Shown: positions 22,560 through 34,457 of the stretch, piece by piece | How positions within the stretch are numbered: the first letter of the stretch is position 1 | How the letters are laid out: the number at the start of each line of letters is the position of its first letter | From: Malus domestica | Lineage: Eukaryota > Streptophyta > Magnoliopsida > Rosales > Rosaceae | Assembly (NCBI RefSeq): GCF_042453785.1 | Contig: NC_091668.1 | Coordinates: forward strand, 30,443,501-30,507,500 | Reading direction: 5' to 3' | Length of the DNA: 64,000 nt | The notes under the pieces: model-generated | What the model saw: only the letters and a program-made list of their open reading frames with translations | What the model was told of the DNA's origin: nothing | The model's database searches: none | Program-made: the position numbers and the translations under genes

Positions 22560-23960
22560 AGAGTGTTGCTTAATGACAAAAATACATCTATTTTTTAAAT
22601 AGAAAATTAGACTCTAATTCTCAAAGAAGATGAAACTTAGATTAATGTCTGTTTCAAGATTAAAACTTAAGAGACCATTTATTTAAACTAAATTTTGTAG
22701 ATCATATGACATGATTGTTGATAATTAAATTATTATTTATGTGTTAATTAACTTGCTTATTTACTATTAATAACACATCACATAATTTGCAAATTGACTC
22801 TGAAAATTAATCTATCTAGAATTATCTGAACTTTATTTAAGTCTCTTGAGTATTAAATGATATTGTATGTATTTTATGTATCCGAAAGATTAATATTTAT
22901 GGAAATATTGCAGGATTTTAATACTCTTTCCCGTAGATAAACTCGCATTAAATGTTGACATTTTGCATAAATAATTTATGATAAGTAATTTATATAAGAA
23001 AATATTTACGCACTGACTTGTCGTTATAGTTAGGTATACCCAGGGTTTGATCGAGATCTCAAGTGACAAGCTCTCTATAACATGGGATATTTTTTCAAAT
23101 AAACACTTTAAAGATGTAACATGTTTTAATTTATTATGAGTGTAATTTCATACCCAAAATGTGAAATTAATGGCGGATTTAAGATAAAAATAATAAACTC
23201 TTTACAAAACAAAACCTAAACAAAATAACAAAAAAAGAAGACTTGGATAACGTAATATAGGAGTGGGAGATGGAGGAATGAGGGATGAAGCCGAAATGGA
23301 GGCTGGAGGGAGTTTGATATGCTATTGCCCATTGTTGTCGCAATATTGAGCATTTGCAACTTTATGTTTCGTTTGTATAAGTTTATTTTACGTTGTCGGT
23401 CACAAGTCGAACAAAAGAAAAGGAGGATGGCATTAAGTAGTCGACAACCCACACTCCAACTTCATATCAAATCCGTATGATGAACTTTCGCATTTAAACA
23501 TTTTATTGCCAGCAAAGACAATTCATATTCCAATACTAAGTACTACAGGAAAGCAAAGACAATTCTCTTCTCTTTGAATAGTCTAAGGTACGGTTTATGG
23601 TCATGTACCCCAATTAATTTGACTAGTCAATACATGCTGAAGTTTAACATTAGAGTTACTTATGCTAGTGTCGCTTCTGCAGCACTCTCCCGACATATCT
23701 TCTGATTATGCACGACCAATATCTAAGTTCATAGTTTTGATTGTAGCAAGCTCAGAACTCATGCATGATCCAAGATTCGTTTTATGAGCTTCTTTTCTAT
23801 CGACATGTTCGGCTTAGGCCTAGTGCTAGCTGGACGATCCTCTGGGGCCCAAAAAAATCAGGGGCACAAAATTATTTTAGGTATTATATTCATATATAAT
23901 TTCATAAGAGTATAAATTTATAAAATTTGGTTAAATGACCAATATTCCGAATCTTGAGAG
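22560..23960. repeat. Array spacer unit between CYP98A copies 1 and 2
   Basis: There is no gene. Sequence at 22600-23040 matches 33900-34457. The piece near 23060-23480 matches parts of 37740-38060 and 39090-39500. The piece at 23515-23800 matches the 3' flank of copy 1 (8700-8975). From about 23805 a hAT-like remnant with GGGGCCCAAAAAAATCAGG begins; related remnants are at 28925, 39855 and 42898. Confidence 0.7.
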
Positions 23961-25145
23961 CTTGCTTCTTAGAAGTTGTACAAATTCAGTGGAGATTCAC
24001 ATATAATGTTTCAGTCTATCTAGCTGCGGAAAAGTGAAAAAGATTTCAGAATTTTGTGGTTAACCTTGTTATTATAAGTCATTCGTTGTAACTCCAAATT
24101 ACAATCTTTTGCACCTACCCATTCATATCGATAAGTACTATCCAAATACATAAGGAAAATTAGAAAAATACATATACATCAAATATGTTCTCGAAATTTT
24201 TCGTTTGGTTCATTAAGGGCATTTTCATCCTTTTACTTAAATAAATTTATGATTCGCAAATATAAACACATTGATAATAATAATACGAAATACGTAATTT
24301 TAAATATTGAAATCTGGGGACAGGATTTCACATATAGTGTGCTTAGTATTGGTATCAAAATCGCCCGAAGGCCCTACATCACCCAACCAAAGCCATATAT
24401 AAATATCTTCCGGCTGAAACTACCTACAAACGCCCGGTCGAAGCCATATATAAGTATCTTTCGGCCTAAGCCACCAACCAAACTACCGACTGAAGCCATA
24501 TATAAGTATCTTCCGGCCGAAGCCACTAACCAAACGCCCGACTGAAGCCATAGAAGTACCATCCGCCCGTAGGCACATAGTATGACTAACCACTAGGTAA
24601 GCCCAGAAAATCATGAACATAATCTTTCCAAAATATATTTCATCGGAGCTCAATAGCTCAAACATTATATCATAAATCATAGGAGCGTTCTAGCTCAAAT
24701 CATCATCATAAACCAAATTCATAACTGTGTAAATTCGATAAAGCATGATATTTCATAAAGCGTAAATCCAATTTACTCATAAACGTTTCATAAAACGTAT
24801 CCATAAAATCATGCTTTCATGTATGCATTTTTAATAGTAAGATCATGCATTTTGGAAGGGGTCTACTCACTGATACTCTGTTGCCGAAGAGCCGTTTGAA
24901 CTAGGGAGGACGAAAGCGCCACTAACAAATGCACATAAGCACATAAAGAGACTAATTAATAAAACTCTACTTAAACGATTGAATTTGAGAAAACGGACGT
25001 TGGAATCGAATTAAGGACGTCGAAATTAGAATAGGAAGGGTTTCGGCTGAAACCCAAGAAAGTCAACCAAAAGTCAACGGTCAAAAGTCTAAGGACCGGC
25101 CTCGTCTATTGACCTAGAATGTTATGTTTGGGAAACGGAAATTCA
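23960..25145. repeat. Insert in the 3' flank of copy 2, with 51-bp repeat
   Basis: The interval has no counterpart in the 3' flank of copy 1, where 8975 is followed closely by 9060. It contains three units of about 51 bp starting AAGCCATATATAA (24374-24550). The part near 24860-25090 resembles long LTR sequence, with runs such as GGTCTACTCACTGATA and AGTCAACCAAAAGTCAACGG. I see no coding region. It is probably an LTR fragment. Confidence 0.5.
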
Positions 25146-25446
25146 AAAGCTCAAAGCATTTTAAACTCGATTTTTGAAAATGCATTAGAAGAGCATTTCT
25201 GGAACTTGGGCTAAATTTGGGAAGCTTTTGAACATCGCCAACCCAAAAATAAAATTTTGAATCCACCGTTGGTAGTAACTAACAACATTATAAAAACACT
25301 TAGAAAAGGAAATGGAAGTGTCTTTATGACTATCATGACACATACGGGATTTTTATTGTCCCAAAATAGGGAGGGGTAGCGAAAAGAAATTGCTTCGTAA
25401 CCAGGATCAAGTGCTAGAACAATAACAATACGAACGATAATAAAAA

Positions 25447-27929
25447 TTATATATTCGCGGCCACACGCTTGTACAAGTGTGAAGGGATCCTCGGAGTAGG
25501 CACTACATGTACCGGGGTAGCCATGTAAGTGACTATCCCTGGATTTTCCGACAAGTCAATCTCCTCTGGTTTCACCCCTTCAGGAGGAGCCCAACTGAAA
25601 TGGTGCAACAGATGACCCAACATGGAGGCAACCAAGTTGATACCAAGTTGAGCTCCGGGACATACTCGCCTGCCTGCTCCAAATGGAAGTAGTCTAAAAT
25701 CATGGCCTTTCATGTCAACATCTTCCTCTAGGAACCTTTCAGGTCGAAATTCATTTGGGTTTTTCCAGACAGCGGGATCACGCGCTATAGCCCAAACATT
25801 AACATGAACAGTCGAACCCTTGGGGATGTCGTAGCCACCAATCTTGACATCGGCATTGGCTCGGTGGGGGAGCATTAGTGGTGTTGGAGGGTGCAACCGC
25901 AGTGCTTCCTTTGCTACACATTGTAGGTAAGGGAGGTTTGAGAAATCATTTTCTGTCATGACCCGTTCGTGCCCAATAACCCGATCTAGCTCCTCTTGAG
26001 CCTTCTGTTGCACCCTTGGGTTCTTAATCAGCTCCGCCATGGCCCATTCAACTGAAATTGCTGTGGTGTCTGTACCGGCAGCCATCATATCCTGACCAAA
26101 TCGCTTCATTAGTTTCGAATGTAAAGGAAGAATGCGCAATAACTATATCAGAGTGATAATAATAGTTTCGTTAACTAATCAAAAGGAAAAAGGATAAAAA
26201 CAAGCGAACGATCGAGTGCAAACATACAAACGTGAGTGAGACTTAATCGCCACTTTTTAGCAACAAAATAGGAAATTAAGAACGTATCAATGTGTACTTA
26301 CCCAAAGAAGTCCAATAACAGTGTCCATACTAAGGTCATACTTGTCCTTCAAGGTAAACAATGCATCCACAAAGTGGCTCTTGGCAACGCCGCCCTTGGA
26401 GCGTGCCAGAGTGTGTTCGTCCATGATTTCCTTGGTGAGTTTGTCTCTGTTTGCTCCGTGTCTAGCAAACGCCTCTTCGTCAAACGGGCATGCCCAACGC
26501 AACCAAGAAATGTGCTCAGCCACCGAGAGCGATCCACTTATTTTCACCCCGTTGGCCATAAGAGCTCTGAATCGTTTCCCTTGCTCATCAGTTATTTCAT
26601 CAGAGATGATGAAACGTTTCCCAAATGCTAGCCTTGTTATGTTGTTGAAAGCCACGTTTCCCAAATACTTCTTCACTGCCAAACTTTTCCCATGGTTTTC
26701 TGTAATATGGTGAATAAATTGTTGACAACAATCAGTTACTTGGTACAAGGACGAGTTTGCAAGCGCATTTACCAAACATGTTTTTTATTTTATATTTAAT
26801 AAGTACGATATCATTAATTGGAACTTACAGAAGATATCAAGTCTTGAAAGATGATGTCCCGAATAACGTCGGGAGGGTCCTCAAATCAGACAAGACAAGT
26901 ACTAACTGACAGGCCAAGATTTGCTATAGAATGATCAATATTACCATTCCATCACTACCAACCTTTCAAAGTCGCGCAAGATTTTTCAATGGCCGAATAC
27001 GAGACCGAATGTCACATCTCATTAAACAATTAGAGGGTGACATTTTAAAAAAACTTTCCTCCAATTGTGTAATGACATGTAATGTTTTGTTCTGTATTTT
27101 AGACATATCAAACAATCTTTTTAATGGTACCATTCTTCACACACAAAAAAAAAAGTAAATTTGGGGACGTGCTATCCACATACTTCTTTTTACTTCTCAC
27201 ATATTCTTAAATTCTGACAGAGTATCAAATAAATTAAAAAATATTAAAAAATTAAAAATTAATAAGAATATATGAGAAATATAAAAATATCACACCCCTA
27301 AATTTATAATAGGTTGCATAGTGGTCATATGGTCTAAAATATTACTTTTCCTAAGAAGATTATGCTTTCAATTAACTATTTCATAAAAAAAATAAAAAGT
27401 TAACTGATTCTTATTGAAGAAGAAAGAAATATCTACCAGGTTTGGTGCAGTGGTTGAAGATGGACTCGACCATAGCAGTGACCTCATCTTCTCTAATGGG
27501 TCTGAGATCCTCAAGCCTCTTTGCAGAGAAAAGCTCAAGAGTGCACGCCTTCCTCACCTTCACGTAGTGGGGCCCATAGTCAGCCCAGATAAGATCCTGA
27601 CCGTCCCTGCTAAACCTTGCGGTCGATCTGTTCCTGTGCCTGTCAGCCAGTTTCTGGTCATTCTCCTTGAGCACCTCCTTTGCAACCTCTGTGTTGCTCA
27701 CTACGACGTTCAGTGTGGATCCAATCCACACTGAGAAGATGGGCCCGTATTTCTCTGCCCACTCGGCGTAGCAGCGGAACCTCACCGGCTTTATCTGGTA
27801 GAGGTTTCCGACGACGGGCCATGGACGTGGACCAGGTGGGAGCTTGAATCTGGGCCGTTGGTAGAGCTTGTATGCAAGGAAGATGAAGATGATTGATGAA
27901 ATGGGGAGAAGTAGTCCAGAGAGAGCCAT
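25447..27929 (-). CDS. CYP98A: Cytochrome P450 CYP98A, p-coumaroyl ester 3'-hydroxylase, copy 2
   Basis: Exons are 27437-27929, 26302-26699 and 25447-26091, joining to 511 residues. It has one Ile fewer than copy 1 in the N-terminal anchor. All P450 signatures are present: [32 protein letters not shown] and [10 protein letters not shown]. Introns are compact (737 and 210 bp) compared with copy 1. The coding match to copy 1 is close, with scattered substitutions and no stop or frameshift, suggesting recent duplication under constraint. The upstream region aligned to the copy 1 TATA box carries a deletion around 28127-28140, so expression may differ. Function and ER location are as for copy 1. 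Confidence 0.93.
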
Positions 27930-28329
27930 GTTGGAGTTGAACCTTGAAAGGAGCTGAGGTATATATACATATATAATATGTATGTATATATAAATATAAT
28001 TACAGGGATATATGGAGTCATATTGTGTTGTGGAAGTGTGGATCGGATATTTTAGGTGGTGGGTAAGGTATGGTCCCTAACAGTTATGTGTGGCCTACAA
28101 GCCAACAACCCTTCCCTCCCATCACTCCCACCTAGGAAAATTAAATTTATAGATAAAATTTTATAAATTAAATAATATGAAAATTAATAATTGAATTATT
28201 ATTTAAGCGTTGATAAATGAATTCATTCTTATTAGTGAAATATTATTTAGTTTGCAAATTTTGTCTCTTTAGCATTACCCTTAATATTAAGAGAATGTTA
28301 TTAATCTTCTCATGTTATCTTCTCGGTTT

Positions 28330-28792
28330 TGGTTCTCATTATTCAATGTTGCTAGACCTAGCATTCGTGTCGTGTTTTTGGTGTTCGTGTCATTTTTGTG
28401 TCATACCCGATATCTTAACGGGTCTTGTCGTGTAACACCCGTTAAAATAACAGGTAAAATGACCCGATCCGAAATCAACTCAATAATATTAACAGGTAAT
28501 ATGACCCGACCCGTTACCCGTTAAGGAAAATATATTTTAAACCAATAAATAATCAAATGAAAAACATAATACTAAATAAGTATATGCATACCATATTGTC
28601 ACATCCAAAACATAAAACACATTTTTCTTTTAAGTATATTTTCACTTATCTAAAGTCTTTAATAGTTTTTTAATTAATGTAGAAGTGTAAAAAAATATAG
28701 AAAAAATATATAAACGCTCGTAATGATAAACTTTACAACTTTCATGAAGAGCTTAACTTCAAAATTCACCACTATAATCATATAAATCTAGT
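28330..28792. repeat. Insert of dispersed repeat between copy 2 and the ghost copy
   Basis: After the shared flank ends at about 28350, the sequence turns to GTGTCGTGTTTTTGGTGTTCG and repeated ACCCGTTA/GACCCGACCC motifs, typical of non-autonomous hAT-like repeats. The remainder is AT-rich. No gene is seen. Confidence 0.45.
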
Positions 28793-29256
28793 GTCGCTTC
28801 TGCAGCACTCTCCCGACGTATCTTCTGATTATGTACGACCAATTTCTAAGTTCATAGTTTTGATTGTTGCTAGCTCAGAACTCATGCATGATCCAAGATT
28901 CGTTTTATGAGCTTTTTTTTCTATCGACAGGGTTGGCCCAAGCCTAGTGCTGGCTGGACGACCCTCCAGGGCCCAAAAAAATCAGGGGCATCAAAATTAT
29001 TTCGGGTGTTATATTCATATATAATTTCATAAGAGTATAAATTTATAAAATTTGGTTAAATGACCAATATGTGAGTGCAATAGTCAAACAATCGACACTC
29101 TGGAGAGGGAGATGGTTACTTTGTTGGAGTTGAACCTTGAAAGGAATTGAGGTGTTTATACACACACACACACACACAAATATATAGTCATATTGTGTTG
29201 TGGAAAATGTGCGAATATTTTGGTGGTAGGTGCGGTACCAAACTTTTATGTGTGGA
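28793..29256 (-). pseudogene. Ghost of a third CYP98A copy: flanks joined, coding region lost
   Basis: 28793-29075 matches the downstream flank of the P450 copies (AGTGTCGCTTCTGCAGCACTCTC), including the hAT-like remnant of copy 2. From about 29097 to 29256 the sequence matches the bases just around and upstream of the P450 start codon (TTGGAGTTGAACCTTGAAAGG, TCATATTGTGTTGTGG, TTATGTGTGG). The ATG and all exons are missing. The 5' flank continues at 33608 after the hAT insert. Confidence 0.75.
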
Positions 29257-29439
29257 TAGGGATGGGCAAATATCCATTGGTTATGGGTAACCGCGATTAC
29301 CCGTCCATTTAAATTAAACGGTTACGGTTATGGTTAACTGTTTAGATAAATAAACGGTTATGGATATAACCGTTTACCCGCGAAATTTAAATGGCCAGTT
29401 ATGGGTATTAACTGTGGTTATAAACGCGTAACCGTTACC

Positions 29440-29880
29440 CATTTATTTTATATATGTTGTTGATGCACAAAACCGGAGGTCTTGGAACAATGTAAATCCG
29501 ACCGTGAATCTGCAAGAAATGTAAATAACACAAGATGTATCGTGGTTCACCCCAAGGTTTGGGCTACGTCCACACTGATTGTACTTCTCTGACTGTATAT
29601 ATGGATTACAAGGGTGAGGGGGAGTCCCCCAGAGAATGAGAGAGTTTGAGAGAGCCTTTGTGTATGTGAGAGAGCTTGAGGGGGTGAGGAGGCTTAAGAA
29701 ATGGCCTCCGAGGGTGAGAGTGAGGCCCTCAGTATGGTACAAACATATGTAAAACTAACACAAATCATATTCTTGATCCAATAATACTTAGCACCCAATA
29801 AATTAGCAAGAAATTCATCGATCATTCTCTCAATAACACTCATACAGGAATGATGATTCTCATTATCAAGGAATTCACCA
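29440..29880. repeat. LTR/TRIM-like fragment within hAT element 1
   Basis: It contains ATCGTGGTTCACCCCAAGG and GGGCTACGTCCACACTGA, a motif pair often seen in short LTRs of plant TRIM or copia elements. A similar pair is in element A near 21230-21260. It has no coding content and unclear limits. Confidence 0.4.
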
Positions 29881-30313
29881 AATTAATTTAAATTCTTTGC
29901 GGGTAACCGTGAAATTGACATAAATGTCTTCTAAATAGGGATGGGCACTTGGATCCGAAAACTGAAACTGAAACACGAATCGAATCGAACCGCACCGTAC
30001 GGTTTGGTTTTACGGTTTTGAAACCGAACCGCGGCAAAGAAAATTGTGGATGCAAATTTTCGCCTTCTTCTTCTTGGACAAAATTGCACCTACAAAACAA
30101 TTAACACCTTAGGTCAAGGCCAAGAGCCTCACGCGCCCACGATGAATTAGGGGGGCTTTGGCCGAATAACCTCTGATGCCAAAGTTAGAATTTAGAGAAA
30201 AGTATTTGGAGAGTTTTTGAGAGTGTTGCAAGAGTATCAACTTAGCTTTTTAGAAGAAATAGGGTCATATATATAGGGAATGGGGTGTGGCCGGCCTTTA
30301 AGTGTGTTTTGGG

Positions 30314-32212
30314 CAAGGAAGAAAAAATCGATAATATCGGCGATATTTCGCCGATATTATCATTTTTTTGGAAATCCGATATTTTTTTAACTATCCAAAT
30401 GATTTTCGTCAAAATATCGCAATATTATCGATAATATTGATAATATCGCAATATTTTTAAAATTATCGATAATATCGCAATATAATATTAAAAAAACTTT
30501 AAAATGTTGAGAAATCTCAACACATACTAACTTGATCAAAGCCCAAAGGCCAACCAAGACATGCTTTTCTCAGCATGTGAATGTGCCTTTTATAGGCGTT
30601 CTTGGCTTGCTCACTGCCCTCGTTGGGCGATGTGGGACTCGACCAAGGAAGAAAATAGGAATTTCGGCCGAAAATCCACACCCACTTTAAACGGCCATAA
30701 CTTTGTCAAAACTCAACAAAATCAAGCAAGACAAAAACGAAAGTTGTAGCCCTCGAAGAGACGAAGAGAATGGTACCTCACACGACGTCTGAATCGTCGT
30801 GGTTTTGCCGGAAAATGCCTCTAAAGTCACTGAGGTCGCCGGAAACTGGGTAAGATTCAAATGAGTATAACTTTTTCAATACTCAACGAAAGTGAGTGAA
30901 ACAAAAAGGAAAGTTGTACTACTCGACGAGACGAAGAGATTGATATCTTGCACGCCGGCCAAATCGCCGTGGTTTGGCCGGAAATTTCCTCGAAAGCCAC
31001 TGAGGTCGCCGGAAACTGGGTAAGATTCAAATGAGTATAACTTTTTCAATACGCAACGAAATTGAGTGAAACAAAAAGGAAAGTTGTAGCCCTCGAAGAG
31101 ACGAAGAGAATGGTATCTCACAAGACGTCTAACTCATTGTGGTTTGGCCGGAAATTTCCTCGAAAGCCACTGAGGTCGCCGGAAACTGGGTAAGATTCAA
31201 ATGAGTATAACTTTTTCACTACTCAACGAAATTGAGTGAAACAAAAAGGAAAGTTGTACTACTCGACGAGACGAAGTGATTGATACCTTGCACGCCGGCA
31301 AACTCGCCGTGGTTTGGCCGGAAAACCAAAACGTTTTGTCTCAAGGGCTGGTACATGTGAACTTGTGACTCCAACTAGGTAAGAGCCATATCTAATTTGG
31401 GGCCTTCTATCCTATATTTGTGGACAACCATCAAATGCTAAAGATTAAACAAACATAATATGTTCTACTGCTTAGCAAAAAAAGCTACAAACCCTTTGCT
31501 TATCAACAAAAAAAGACAAGTCCTTGCCCTAGATATACTTTCAAATTACGTTGTGTAGCAACCTGATATATGTATTCGGACGAATTATAAAACAATTGAC
31601 ACACTCCTGACTTCCAAAATTCAATTCTTTTACTTTATATAAACTTGAAAAAACATAATCGGCATCCAAATTAAAGTTTAGTCTTATTCAATGTATTGAT
31701 TTTCAATCGTTAATTGATATACTATAATTTGGAACTTCAATGCCTAGACGCATGCTTATCTGTAAGAAATTTAAAGTGTCAAATTCGGCACATTATTCTT
31801 CATCATTTTATTCACTTCCCTTTTTTTTTTTTTTTTTTAATATCCTAAATAAAACATCCAAATATTGTACTAATTCATTATATATAAATGATTATGGTGT
31901 GTTTAGACTTCTTTCATTAATTACTACATATTTTCTACGCTCACAATGTTTGTCAGCTCGCTATATAATCAACTTGATAATGTTAAATTCATCATGCAAT
32001 GCATTTCTTTCCAATTTTTTGTGATAAACTAATAGATAATTGACTAAATAAACATCCTACAAAGTTTCAATAAAAATTTCCAAGTTTTTCTTACAATTTC
32101 CGTGGTTTCCATGTAATTTTTATCGATATCGATATTTTACCGATATTTCCATCGATATTTCCGTGTTTTCGGACTACCGATATTTCCGATATTACCGATA
32201 TTTTCTTCCTTG
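30314..32212. mobile_element. hAT-like non-autonomous element 3 (nested in 2)
   Basis: The target duplication GTTTTGGG is at 30306-30313 and 32213-32220. Ends are CAAGGAAGAAAAAATCG and the complement of ATATTTTCTTCCTTG. Subterminal regions are packed with CGATATTATCGATAATATCG-type palindromic motifs. It holds a 170-bp tandem repeat and no transposase. Confidence 0.85.
30841..31330. repeat. 170-bp tandem repeat in hAT-like element 3
   Basis: GGAAACTGGGTAAGATTCAA occurs at 30841, 31011 and 31181, exactly 170 bp apart, with the intervening sequence conserved (AAAGGAAAGTTGTA, GACGAAGAGA). A related half unit precedes at about 30670-30840. Confidence 0.85.
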
Positions 32213-33607
32213 GTTTTGGGGTGTTATTTGGTGATTCAATTAGCAATTAATATATTAATTAGGTACAAATATATTAATTGGCTAATTATCATAATAAAAG
32301 AAATGTTTTGGGAAGTTTTTAGAGGTTATGGAATGAGGATGGATGAGACAAATTTGAACTTGTTACCTATTTTGGGTACTCCTGATTTGGTTGATGGATG
32401 ATTCTCCACTGCTCGCGTGTAGGAAACCCAGTATGCCTCGAGGGTAAATTTGTCATCTTCACCCAAAAATCCACGTGTCGCTTTGTGATTATTTTTGGCT
32501 CCACAAAAATGGTTTGGTTTCGGTTTTGGGTTTTCAAAACCGCACCGAAACCAAAACCATACCATATAATAAAATTAATAAATAAATGTTATATTTTAAA
32601 ATTTTAATTAGTTCAACTAGACTATCATTATCATCTAGTTTTGCACTTCGACTCCTGAAGTCTGAAACACATCTTCATCTCCTTAACTCATCTTCTTAAA
32701 ACTCATCTTTGGTGCAGTTTTTTGCTGCAATTTTGGTGCAGATTTGGTGCAGTTTTGCTGAGGTTTTTGGTGTTGTTTTTATGTTGTTTTGCTGCTTTTT
32801 TTTTGCTGTTTTTTTTTTTGCCAGTTTTGCCATTGTTTTTGCTGCATTATTGTTGCTGTTTTTGCTGCATATTTCCTTAATTAATATATGAGGAAAATAA
32901 GACCGTCGTATGAATAAATAAGTGTATATTTTAAATTGAACATTTTTTTTTCAAAAACCAAACCGAAACTGTTTGAAACCGCACCAAACCGAACCAAATG
33001 GTTTGGTTTCATTTCGGTTTTGGCTTCAAAACCGCACTGCAAAAAGTTTCGGTTTCGGTTGTGGTTTCACTCGAAACCGCATCGAATCGTACCGCGCCCA
33101 CCTCTACTTCTAAACAATTTTTGTAACCCAATAATACTTAGCAAATATTATATTTACCTTCATTGGTAACAGTTAAAAATATCGTCCGTAAACTATTATT
33201 TCAATTATTGGAATGGTATAAGAACTTAAAAAATTAAAATACGGAAATGTATAATGAATGTACCTATAACGCTGTTTAATTGTCAAAAAAAAAAGAAAAT
33301 TATGACAATTTTTTTTTTTAAATTTTCAAGTTGTTAAACAACATGTATACGGGTGAAAAAGGGGTAATGGTAAAAAAAAAAAAGATAAACGGGTTAAAAA
33401 GGGTAAATGGGTAAACGGGTATTAAACGGTTATGGTTAAATGGGTATGCGGTTATAGGTATGGTTAACCGTTTATAAACGGTTATGGGTATGGGTATAAC
33501 CGTTTAGGCAATTACCCAACGGGTAAACGGATATGCAGGTATAAGCATAAACGGTTATGGGTAAATAACCACGATTACCCATCCGCCATAATTGTTGCTC
33601 ATCCCTA

Positions 33608-34457
33608 TGTGTGGACTAACAAGCCAACTAGCCCTCACTTCCATCACTGCCGCAAGAAACTATTATTATTAAGAGAAGTATAATACTAGGAAAACTAAAT
33701 TTTAGACAAAATTAAAAAAATTAAAGGATGATTAATTTATTACTTAAATGTTGATAAACGTATTCATTCCAGTTGGAAATAAGTCATATAGTTTGTAAAT
33801 TTTATCTCCATATTTTGTCTTCCTAGCATTATCCTTAAGAGAATCCTAGCAATCTTCTCATGTTATCTTCTCGATTTTGGTACTTATCTTTCAATGTTGT
33901 TTAATGATAAAAAAAAAAAAAAATCTAAATAGAAAATTAGGCTCAAATTCTTAAATAAGATGAAGTTTAGATTAATGTCTAATACAAGATTAAAAATTTA
34001 TCAGTGATACTGGAAATACCATTTATTTAAATCAAATTTTGTAAATTATATGACATGGTTATTGTTAATTTGATTATTACTTAAGTGTTAATTAACATGC
34101 TTATTTACTATTAATAACACATCATATAATTTACAAATTTGTTCTGAAAATTGATCTATCTATAATTATCTAAATTTTATTTAAGTCTCTTGATATTAAA
34201 TGCTATTGTATGCATTTAATGTCACTTTTTTCCTTTTTTAGATAATTTCTTGGTTTTCATACGATCTGTAATGTTAAGTGTCGGAATAATTAATGTTTAT
34301 GGAAATATTGTAGGCTTTTAATACCCTTTCCCATGGATAAATTCGCATTAAATGTTGACATCTTGCTCAATAATTTATAATAGCATTTTGCATCAATAAT
34401 TTATGATAAGTAATTTATATAAGAAAATATTTATGTATGGACTTTTCGTTACAGTTA
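33608..34457. repeat. Continuation of the ghost copy 5' flank and spacer
   Basis: The sequence matches 15500-15725, 28085-28330 and 22560-23032, including TATGTGTGGACTAACAAGCC and AATCTTCTCATGTTATCTTC. No gene is present. Confidence 0.7.

Larger units (their letters stand above)
29936..33106. mobile_element. hAT-like non-autonomous element 2 (nested in 1)
   Basis: The target duplication CTTCTAAA is at 29928-29935 and 33107-33114. Ends are TAGGGATGGGCAC and GCGCCCACCTCTA. Subterminal sequence is full of AAACCGAACCG/CGGTTTTG motifs on both sides. The stretch 32700-32880 is a low-complexity TTTTGCTG run. There is no transposase. Confidence 0.85.
29257..33607. mobile_element. hAT-like non-autonomous element 1 (outer)
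   Basis: A perfect 8-bp target duplication TGTGTGGA flanks it (29249-29256 and 33608-33615). Ends are TAGGGATGGGCA and TGCTCATCCCTA. CYP98A copies 1 and 2 have the empty site TTATGTGTGGCC (about 15501 and 28085). The subterminal parts are rich in GGGTAAACGG/AACGGTTATGG repeats on both sides (29260-29440 and 33350-33580). No transposase is seen. A second element is nested inside. Confidence 0.88.

Noticed and set aside
33350..33580. GGGTAAACGG repeats resembling telomere sequence
   Set aside because: The motif is not TTTAGGG and is the subterminal repeat of a hAT-like element with a proven target duplication.
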